From: CAZTDU01 sp050248795
GTDB taxonomy: Bacteria; Pseudomonadota; Gammaproteobacteria; Burkholderiales; SG8-39
NCBI GenBank assembly: GCA_050248795.1
Contig: JBFWRS010000034.1
Location: 1-35,056 of the forward strand
Direction of reading: 5' to 3'
DNA length: 35,056 nucleotides
The translations under genes and the position numbers were made by a program. This document shows, in pieces, positions 1 through 7,103 of the stretch (within the stretch, counting starts at the first letter, position 1; each line of letters begins with the position of its first letter). Below the pieces are notes generated by a model. That model had not been told where the DNA came from and ran no database searches. It saw nothing but the letters and a program-made list of their open reading frames with translations.

Positions 1-1
1 G

Positions 2-3000
2 GAACACGTCGCGCGCATCGAGTACTACGAGTACCTGCAATGGCAGGCGCAGCGCCAGCTTGCGCAGGCGAGCGAGCGCTGCCGTGCCCGCGGCCTCGCC
101 GTCGGCCTGTACCTCGACCTCGCGGTATCGGTGGATCGCGCCGGCTCGGACACCTGGACGCAGCAGGCCTGCTACGCGCCGCAGGCGAGCGTGGGCGCTC
201 CGCCGGACGAATTCAACCCGAACGGCCAGGACTGGGGACTGCCGCCGCTGCGCCCGGACCGGCTGCGCGACAGCGGTTACGCGCTATTCATCGCCACGCT
301 GCGCGCCAACATGCGCAGTGCCGGCGCGCTGCGCATAGACCACGTGATGGGCCTGATGCGCCTGTACTGGATCCCGCCGGGCAGGACCGCGCGTTCCGGT
401 GCCTACGTGCACTACGGGCTGGAAGAGATGCTGGCGATCGTCGCGCTGGAAAGCGAGCGCAGCCGCTGCATGGTGATCGGCGAGGACCTCGGCACCGTCG
501 CGGACGAAGTACGCGCGGCGCTGTCGCGCCGCGGCGTGCTGTCGTACCGGCTGCTGTACTTCGAGCGCGGCGAGGGCGGCACCTTCAGGCCGGCGGGCGA
601 ATACCCGAGGGAAGCGCTGGTCGCGGTCAGCACGCACGACCTGGCGACGCTTGCCGGGTGGTGGACCGGGCGCGACCTGGCGCTGCGCCGCGAGCTCGGC
701 CTGTTCCCGGACCAGGCAAGCTACGAGCGGCAGCTCGTCGAGCGCGCGCAGGAACGCGTGCGCCTGATGCTGGCACTGCAGCACGCCGGCCTGCTGCCGC
801 AGGATGCGGTGGTCGAGCCCACAGGCTCGCAGGTGCTGACGCCGGCGCTGGCCGAGGCGATCCATGCCTTCGTCGCCTCGACACCGTCGCGCGTGATGAT
901 GGTTCAGCTCGAGGACGTGGTCGGCGAAGTCGAACAGGCGAACATGCCGGGCACCACCGACCAGCATCCGAACTGGATGCGCAAGCTGCCGTGCACGCTT
1001 GACGCACTCTTCGCCGATGCGCGCTGTCGCGGCCTCGCGGCAACGCTTGCGCGCCTCCGCCCGCAGCCGGCGCCGCGGCCGGCGGCGCCGGGCAGCGCGA
1101 GCGCCCGCGTGCCGCGCGCTACCTACCGCCTGCAGTTCGGCAGCGGCTTCACCTTCGACGATGCATGCGCGGTCCTGCCCTACCTCGCCAGGCTCGGCAT
1201 CAGCCACGTGTACTGCTCGCCCATCCTGCGCGCGCGCCCAGGCAGCACGCACGGCTACGACATCGTCGCGCACGACGAGATCAACCCGGAGATCGGCGGC
1301 CGCGAGGGCTTCGAGCGCTTTGCGGCGGCGCTGCACGCGCACGGCATGGGCCAGCTCCTGGACATGGTGCCCAACCACATGGGCGTGCTGGGCGCCGACA
1401 ACACCTGGTGGATGGACGTGCTGGAAAACGGCCAGGCATCACCCTATGCGCGCTATTTCGACATCGACTGGCATCCGGTCGATGCCGACCTCGAGGGCAA
1501 GGTGCTGGTGCCGGTGCTCGGCGGCCACTACGGCAACCTGCTCGCGGCGGGCGAGCTCGCGCTCGGCTTCGAGGCCGAGGCGGGCACGTTCGTGCTGCGC
1601 TACCACGAGCACCGCTTTCCGCTCGATCCGTGCAGCTACCCCGCGGTGCTGAAGCGTGTCGAGGCGCTGCTCGCGGACGCCGAGCTGCGCACCGCGGTGT
1701 CCAGCCTCGCGTCGGCATTCGGCCACCTGCCCCCGCGCGACGCCAGCGACGCCGAAGCGCTTGCCGAGCGCCTGCGCGACAAGGAGATCCACAAGCTGCG
1801 GCTGGCGCGCCTGGCCGGCAGGCAGCTCGCAGTGGCGCAGGCGATCGACGCCGCGCTCGCCGCGCTGAACTCGACCAGCGCGAACGATGCGCTGCACGCG
1901 ATCCTCGAATCGCAGCCGTACCGGCTCGCCTACTGGCGCGTGGCCTCGGACGAAATCAACTACCGCAGGTTCTTCGACATCAACGACCTTGCGGCACTGC
2001 GCATGGAGGACGAACAGGTCTTCGAGGCCACGCACGCATTCGTGCTGGAGCTCGCCGCCGCGGGCAAGGTGGACGGCCTGCGCATCGACCATCCGGACGG
2101 GCTCTACGACCCGGCGCAGTACTTCAGGCGCCTGCAGGAGGGCTACGCGCGGCGCGCCGGGCTGCCGCCGCCCGCGACCGACGCGCAGGGCCGCCCGGAG
2201 CGCCCGCTGTACGTGGTGGCCGAGAAGATCACCGCCCCGCACGAGAACGTGCCGGAAAGCTGGCACGTGCACGGCACCACGGGGTACCGCTTCGCCATGG
2301 TGGTGAACGGCGTGCTGGTGGACACGACCGCCGAGCGCAGGCTGGAGCGAATCTGGCGCGCATTCGCGCGCGAGACGCACGGCTTCGCCGAACTCGCCTA
2401 CCTGGGCAAGCGCGCGATCATGCGCAGCGCGCTCGCCTCCGAGCTCACCGTGCTCGCCACCGAACTGCTGCGCATCGCGCGCGCCGACCGGCGCACCCGC
2501 GACTACACCTTCAACACCCTGCGCCTGGCACTCGCCGAGGTCGCCGCGTGCATGCCGGTGTACCGCACCTACATCGCCGAGAAGCCGTCGCAGCAGGACC
2601 TGCGCTACGTCGACTGGGCGGTGGCGCAGGCAAGACGCCGCAGCCATGCCGCCGACGTGTCGATCTTCGACTTCGTGCGCCGCGCGCTGCTGGGCGAGCC
2701 GATCGAGGGCTCGGATGACGCCGCGCGCGCCCGCGTGCTGCGCTTTGCCGCACGCTTCCAGCAGTTCACGTCTCCGGTCGCGGCCAAGGGTGTCGAGGAC
2801 ACCGCGTTCTACCGCCACGCGCGCCTCGCCTCGCTGAACGAGGTCGGCGGCGACCCCTCGCAGTTCGGCATGAGCGTGCGCGCCTTCCATGGCGCCAGCG
2901 CCGACCGCGCCGCACGCTGGCCGCACACCATCCTCGCCACCTCGACGCACGACAACAAGCGCTCCGAGGACGTGCGCAACCGCATCAACGTGCTGTCGGA

Positions 3001-3982
3001 GATTCCCGCCGCCTGGCGCCTCTCGCTCGGCCGCTGGCACGCATTGAACCGGCCGCTGCGCGCGCAGCTCGACTCGGGCGCCGCGCCCTCGCCCGCGGAC
3101 GAGTACCTGCTCTACCAGACGCTGCTCGGCACGTTTCCGTCGCAGGGGCTGGACGAGGCATCGCTGCCGGCCTACCGCGAACGCATCGAGCGCTATGCGC
3201 TCAAGGCCGCGCGCGAGGCAAAATCGCGCACCAGCTGGGTCAGCCCGGACGAGGACTACGAGCGCGGCCTCGCCGCCTTCGTGCGCGGCCTGCTCGCGCG
3301 CGTGCGGCCCAATCCGTTTCTCGACGACCTCGGCGCGCAGGCGGCGATGCTGGCGCGATTCGGCGCGCTGAACAGCATCGCCATGGCGGCGATCAAGTTC
3401 ACCTCGCCGGGCGTGCCTGACCTGTACCAGGGCAACGAGATCATCGACCTGAGCCTGGTCGACCCCGACAACCGCCGCAACGTGGACTACGCGCTGCGCG
3501 GACGCCTGCTCGATGACATGGAGGCGCTGGCCGGCGCGCCGGACCTCGCGTCGCGACTGGCGGCGCTGCTGCAGGATCCCTGCGACGGGCGCGCCAAGCT
3601 GTGGGTCACGTGGCGGCTGCTGCAGTTGCGCCGGCGCCTGCCCGAGCTGTTCTCGCAGGGCGGCTATCGCGCGCTCGCCGCCAGCGGCGCCGCGGCCACG
3701 CATGTCGTCGCCTACCAGCGCGCGCACGAGGGCAGCGTGCTGGTGGTCGCGGTCGGCCGGTTCTTCGCCCGGCTGCTGCGGGACCCGCAGGCGCTGCCGC
3801 TGGGTGGAGCCTGGGGCGACACGCGGATTGCATTGCCGGGGCTGGCGGACGGAACGGTCCTCACGGACACGCTGAGCGGCGCGAGCCATGTGCTCTCCGG
3901 CGGTGCGCTGCCGCTGGCGCAGGTGTTCGCGGCGCTGCCGGTGGCTGTGCTGCTCGCCGCGTCCCGGGGCAAGGACCGCTAG
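2..3982 (+). CDS. MalQ-TreY fusion: 4-alpha-glucanotransferase / maltooligosyltrehalose synthase (5' partial)
   Basis: The frame is open from base 2, so the N-terminus lies outside the window; 1326 residues are visible. Residues 1 to about 350 are the C-terminal half of a GH77 amylomaltase (MalQ): nucleophile Asp113 in LRIDHVMGL, acid/base Glu161 in VIGEDLG, third acid Asp213 in STHDLATL. After a Pro/Ala-rich linker, a complete GH13 TreY-type domain starts near residue 370 (VPRATYRLQF) and runs to the end, with Asp696 in GLRIDHPDGLY, Glu741 in VVAEKI and Asp984 in STHDNKRSEDVR. MalQ disproportionates maltodextrins. TreY isomerises the reducing-end glucose to an alpha,alpha-1,1 linkage, the first step of glycogen-to-trehalose conversion. 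Both catalytic sets look intact, so this reads as a bifunctional enzyme in one chain. Its TAG stop shares the CTAG at 3979-3982 with the convergent P450 gene. Identification is strong; activity of each half is inferred. Confidence 0.93.
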   Translation, partial: EHVARIEYYEYLQWQAQRQLAQASERCRARGLAVGLYLDLAVSVDRAGSDTWTQQACYAPQASVGAPPDEFNPNGQDWGLPPLRPDRLRDSGYALFIATLRANMRSAGALRIDHVMGLMRLYWIPPGRTARSGAYVHYGLEEMLAIVALESERSRCMVIGEDLGTVADEVRAALSRRGVLSYRLLYFERGEGGTFRPAGEYPREALVAVSTHDLATLAGWWTGRDLALRRELGLFPDQASYERQLVERAQERVRLMLALQHAGLLPQDAVVEPTGSQVLTPALAEAIHAFVASTPSRVMMVQLEDVVGEVEQANMPGTTDQHPNWMRKLPCTLDALFADARCRGLAATLARLRPQPAPRPAAPGSASARVPRATYRLQFGSGFTFDDACAVLPYLARLGISHVYCSPILRARPGSTHGYDIVAHDEINPEIGGREGFERFAAALHAHGMGQLLDMVPNHMGVLGADNTWWMDVLENGQASPYARYFDIDWHPVDADLEGKVLVPVLGGHYGNLLAAGELALGFEAEAGTFVLRYHEHRFPLDPCSYPAVLKRVEALLADAELRTAVSSLASAFGHLPPRDASDAEALAERLRDKEIHKLRLARLAGRQLAVAQAIDAALAALNSTSANDALHAILESQPYRLAYWRVASDEINYRRFFDINDLAALRMEDEQVFEATHAFVLELAAAGKVDGLRIDHPDGLYDPAQYFRRLQEGYARRAGLPPPATDAQGRPERPLYVVAEKITAPHENVPESWHVHGTTGYRFAMVVNGVLVDTTAERRLERIWRAFARETHGFAELAYLGKRAIMRSALASELTVLATELLRIARADRRTRDYTFNTLRLALAEVAACMPVYRTYIAEKPSQQDLRYVDWAVAQARRRSHAADVSIFDFVRRALLGEPIEGSDDAARARVLRFAARFQQFTSPVAAKGVEDTAFYRHARLASLNEVGGDPSQFGMSVRAFHGASADRAARWPHTILATSTHDNKRSEDVRNRINVLSEIPAAWRLSLGRWHALNRPLRAQLDSGAAPSPADEYLLYQTLLGTFPSQGLDEASLPAYRERIERYALKAAREAKSRTSWVSPDEDYERGLAAFVRGLLARVRPNPFLDDLGAQAAMLARFGALNSIAMAAIKFTSPGVPDLYQGNEIIDLSLVDPDNRRNVDYALRGRLLDDMEALAGAPDLASRLAALLQDPCDGRAKLWVTWRLLQLRRRLPELFSQGGYRALAASGAAATHVVAYQRAHEGSVLVVAVGRFFARLLRDPQALPLGGAWGDTRIALPGLADGTVLTDTLSGASHVLSGGALPLAQVFAALPVAVLLAASRGKDR

Positions 3983-5226
3983 GTTTCCGAAACCCTCAGC
4001 GGCAGCGACGTCATGCCGCGGAACACCATCGAGTTCAGCCAGTCGATGCGTTCCTCCGGCACCGCCAGCTCGATGTTCTTCCAGTGCCGCACCACTGCCG
4101 GCAATGCCACCTGGCCTTCCATGCGCGCGAGCGGAAAACCGAGGCAGATGTGCATGCCGAAGCCGAAGGTCAGGTGCGCCGGCCCGCCGCGTGCCAGGTA
4201 GAGCCGGTCCGGCTGCTCGTAGGCTTCCGGGTCGCGGTTGGCGGCGTTCAGCATGATGAATACCCGGTCGCCGGGCTTCATCAACTTGCCGCGCATCTCC
4301 TGCTCGTGCCTGACGATGCGCACCTGCGCACCGCTGGGGCCGTCGTAGCGCAGCAGTTCCTCGATCGCGCGCGGCGCCAGCGCCGCGTCCTCGCGCAGCG
4401 CCTGCAGCTCGCCGGGAAAACGCAGCAGCGACAGCAGGCCGTTGGCGATGTGGTTGGTGGTGGTTTCGTGGCCGGCGAAGAGCAGCAGGATGCAGGTCGC
4501 CACCAGTTCGTCCGGCGTCAGGCGGTCGCCGTCGTCCTCCAGGTGGACCAGTTGCGACAGCAGGTCCGCGCGCGGCACCGCGCGGCGATCCTCGATCAGT
4601 TCGCGGAAGAAGCCCGCCATCTCCTTCGTCGCGCGCTCGGCGATGTCGTACTTCTCCGGCGACATGCGCGAGCTGCCGATGAACAGCGCCATGTCGTCGG
4701 ACATGCGCTTTACCTGGCCGAGCGCCTCGCGCGGCACGCCCAGCATCGTCATGATCACCAGCGCCGGCAGCGGCCCGGCGAAATCGGCGACGAAATCGAT
4801 CTCCCCCGCCTTGCCGATGCGCTCGCGTATGCGGCCGAACAGCCACTCGGTGAGTTCCTCCGCCGCCGGGCGCATCGCGTTCATCGACTGCAGGTTGAAC
4901 ACCGCGCTGGTCAGCCGGCGCAGGCGCGTGTGTTCCGGCGGGTCGCGGAACACCATCCAGTGCGTGAGGTAACGGATGATGTCCGCGATGCGCGCGGCTT
5001 CCGCCCCGGGCAGCGTGGCGAAATAGGGCCGCAACCGGTCGGAGGAGATTTCGCGGTCCATGCACACCGCGCGGCAGTCGTCGTAGCGGGTCAGCACCCA
5101 GGATTTCAGGCGCGGGCTCCAGTGCACCGGATCCTCCTCGCGCATGCGCCTGAACAGCGGAAACGGATCGCGCAGGAACGCCGGCGCGTCGGGCCTGAAA
5201 TCAATGCTCGTTACAGTCGTACTCAT
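3979..5226 (-). CDS. Cytochrome P450
   Basis: A 415-residue soluble bacterial P450 without a membrane anchor. Counted from the start chosen here, it has the I-helix oxygen-activation motif AGHETT (251-256), the K-helix ExxR (Glu290/Arg293 in EELLRYDG) and the heme loop FGFGMHICLG with axial Cys361. It should be a heme monooxygenase fed by ferredoxin/reductase partners, none of which is encoded nearby; the substrate cannot be told. I chose the ATG at 5226 (MSTTVTS) because a CATAAT hexamer sits 6 nt upstream and there is no Shine-Dalgarno; an ATG at 5256 would add ten residues. It is divergent from the Usp gene (104 nt) and convergent with MalQ-TreY (4-nt overlap). Confidence 0.95.
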   Translation of the reverse strand: MSTTVTSIDFRPDAPAFLRDPFPLFRRMREEDPVHWSPRLKSWVLTRYDDCRAVCMDREISSDRLRPYFATLPGAEAARIADIIRYLTHWMVFRDPPEHTRLRRLTSAVFNLQSMNAMRPAAEELTEWLFGRIRERIGKAGEIDFVADFAGPLPALVIMTMLGVPREALGQVKRMSDDMALFIGSSRMSPEKYDIAERATKEMAGFFRELIEDRRAVPRADLLSQLVHLEDDGDRLTPDELVATCILLLFAGHETTTNHIANGLLSLLRFPGELQALREDAALAPRAIEELLRYDGPSGAQVRIVRHEQEMRGKLMKPGDRVFIMLNAANRDPEAYEQPDRLYLARGGPAHLTFGFGMHICLGFPLARMEGQVALPAVVRHWKNIELAVPEERIDWLNSMVFRGMTSLPLRVSET

Positions 5227-5232
5227 GCCATG

Positions 5233-5238
5233 ATTATG
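5233..5238 (-). promoter_or_regulatory. Candidate -10 box of the P450 gene
   Basis: Read on the minus strand the sequence is CATAAT, 5 of 6 matches to TATAAT, ending 6 nt before the ATG at 5226. No convincing -35 is visible. If used, the message would be leaderless or nearly so. The call rests on hexamer and position only. Confidence 0.35.
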
Positions 5239-5330
5239 TTGCATTTCGGCACACATTCATCCGGTGCACCACGGGCCCTGAGTTAGAGTCGCCGGATGGC
5301 ATCGACAAACTCCGCTCCCTGGATTCCCGC

Positions 5331-6203
5331 ATGATCGTCCTGCTGCCGGTGGACGGTTCGCCGTCGTCCGCACAGGCGTCGCGCCTGGTCGCGGCGTATC
5401 GGGGCGAGCGCTCCGCGCTCGAACCGCTGCTCGTGAACGTGCAGCGCCGGCCCGTCAGCCTGTGGCCGCAGCCGGCGCTGGACGTTCGCGCCGTCGACGC
5501 TGCGCTGCACGAACAGGGCATGGGTGTGCTCGCCCCTGCGCGCGCCGCGCTTGCCGAGGCCGGATTCGCGCTGCGAGCCGAAGTTCGCATCAGCATTCCC
5601 GCGCAGGCGCTGCTCGACGAGGCCGCGCACAAGGGTGCCGGCCTGATCGTCATGGGCACGCGCGGCATGGGCGGGCTCGCAGCGCTCGGCTCGGTGGCAA
5701 CGCGGGTCGTGCATGGCGCGCGGGTGCCGGTGATGCTGGTACGGCAGGACGCCCGCCTGCCTGCGGCGTTCGGCCTTCGCCAGCGCGTGCTGCTGGCGGT
5801 GGACGGCTCCGGGCATGCGCTGGCAGCGGCTCGCTGGCTGGCCACAAGGCCGGACTGGTTCGGTGAAGTCGAGGTGGACCTGGTGCACGCCCAGGAACCG
5901 CTGCCGCTCATCGCCGCGATGCTGCCGCCGCATGGCGACGTGCTGGACCAGTGGAGCGGCCGCCACAGCCGCGAGCTTGCGCGGCCGGCGGGCGAAGCCC
6001 TGGCGGAAGCCGGAATCGCGCACGAGCTGCATGCGGCCGCGGGCGAACCGGCCCGGACGCTCGCACGGCTGGCGGACGAACTGCGCGCGGACCTGGTCGT
6101 CATGGGCACGCGCGGCATGGGCGCCGCCCATCACGCCTTCATCGGCTCGGTCGCGCTAGGCACGGTGCAGCTCAGCCCGGTGCCCGTGCTGCTGATACCC
6201 TGA
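5331..6203 (+). CDS. Tandem-domain universal stress protein (first of two)
   Basis: 290 residues made of two UspA domains, about 1-138 and 150-290, each opening with a beta strand ending in VDGS (VLLPVDGS, VLLAVDGS). The C-terminal half has a canonical nucleotide-binding loop G-2x-G-9x-GS (Gly259, Gly262, Gly272). The N-terminal half has GTRGMG (109-114), but only seven residues instead of nine before GS (120-121), so nucleotide binding there may be altered. Usp proteins are cytoplasmic stress-resilience factors, commonly next to cation ATPases as here. The start ATG at 5331 lacks a good Shine-Dalgarno; the second Usp gene follows after 24 nt, so the two are probably co-transcribed. Confidence 0.9.
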   Translation: MIVLLPVDGSPSSAQASRLVAAYRGERSALEPLLVNVQRRPVSLWPQPALDVRAVDAALHEQGMGVLAPARAALAEAGFALRAEVRISIPAQALLDEAAHKGAGLIVMGTRGMGGLAALGSVATRVVHGARVPVMLVRQDARLPAAFGLRQRVLLAVDGSGHALAAARWLATRPDWFGEVEVDLVHAQEPLPLIAAMLPPHGDVLDQWSGRHSRELARPAGEALAEAGIAHELHAAAGEPARTLARLADELRADLVVMGTRGMGAAHHAFIGSVALGTVQLSPVPVLLIP

Positions 6204-6227
6204 GCGCAAGCGATACCGGAGGCCCGC

Positions 6228-7103
6228 ATGAAGCTGAAATCCATCCTTGTTGCCACCGATTTCTCCGAGCACGCGAATCATGCCGCGCAGCGCGCAGCGC
6301 TGCTCGCGCGCGAGCAGCATGTCCGCAAAGCCGTGCTGCTGCACGTGGTGCCCCGCTCCATGCTGTCCGCCGCGCTTCGCTCCAGCGCCATCGAGGCGAT
6401 GGAGCACGCGCTCGCGCAGCTCGCAGGAGAGCTGAAACGCAGCACCGGCTTCGCGTTCGAGCCGCGCGTCGCGCGCGGCTCGGTGGTCGACGAGGTGCTG
6501 CGCATTGCGGCCGGATTCGACCTTGTCGTCGCCGGCGCGCGCGGCGTGCACCCCGCGCGCGATTTTGCCATCGGCACCAGCGTCGAGCGCATGCTGCGCA
6601 CGCTGCAGCGGCCGGTGCTGGTCGTAAAGCGGAAACCGGCAGGCGCCTACCGCAGGGCGCTGGTTCCGGTGGACTTCTCCGCCGACGCGAAAGCCGCCGT
6701 GCTGCTGGCGCGGCAGCTTGCACCGGGGGCGGACCTCAACCTGCTGCATGCCTTCGAGGTGCCGTTCGAAGGCAAGATGCGCTTTGCCGGCGTCGCAGAG
6801 GAAAACATCGCCTACTACCGCAGGCACGCGCGCGCGCAGGCGCAGGCAGACATGGAAGCGATGATCGCCGAACTGGGCCTGCCGGCGGACGCCGTCACGC
6901 GCAGCATCGCGCACGGCTACCCGCCCAGGCTGATCGCGAAGGCGCAGAAGGAGGGCCGTGCCGACCTGGTGGCGGTCGGCAAGCACGGCAAGTCGGCGCT
7001 GGAAGACCTGCTGCTGGGCAGCGTGACGCTGCACACGCTGGCGGAATCCGCCTGCGACGTGCTGGTGGTGCCCGCTAGCGCGAAGGCGCCGCGGGCTCGC
7101 TGA
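6228..7103 (+). CDS. Tandem-domain universal stress protein (second of two)
   Basis: 291 residues, again two UspA folds (about 1-135 and 142-284). Both ATP loops keep the full G-2x-G-9x-G(S/T) spacing: Gly103/Gly106/Gly116-Thr and Gly251/Gly254/Gly264-Ser, so both halves probably bind nucleotide. The sequence differs clearly from the upstream Usp, so this is an old paralogue pair, not a recent duplication. A clear GGAGG (6219-6223) precedes the ATG. Its last 29 nt overlap the 3' end of the convergent P-type ATPase gene. The association of Usp genes with P-type ATPases suggests a shared stress or ion-homeostasis role, which is inference. Confidence 0.9.
   Translation: MKLKSILVATDFSEHANHAAQRAALLAREQHVRKAVLLHVVPRSMLSAALRSSAIEAMEHALAQLAGELKRSTGFAFEPRVARGSVVDEVLRIAAGFDLVVAGARGVHPARDFAIGTSVERMLRTLQRPVLVVKRKPAGAYRRALVPVDFSADAKAAVLLARQLAPGADLNLLHAFEVPFEGKMRFAGVAEENIAYYRRHARAQAQADMEAMIAELGLPADAVTRSIAHGYPPRLIAKAQKEGRADLVAVGKHGKSALEDLLLGSVTLHTLAESACDVLVVPASAKAPRAR

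Noticed and set aside
1439..5065. A 3.6-kb open frame on the minus strand across MalQ-TreY and the P450
   Set aside because: It spans two genes in different orientations, is low in complexity and has no recognisable motif.
5257..5330. An FNR/ANR-type TTGAT-N4-ATCAA site upstream of the Usp genes
   Set aside because: Such sites are common before Usp genes, but no half-site pair is present in this gap.
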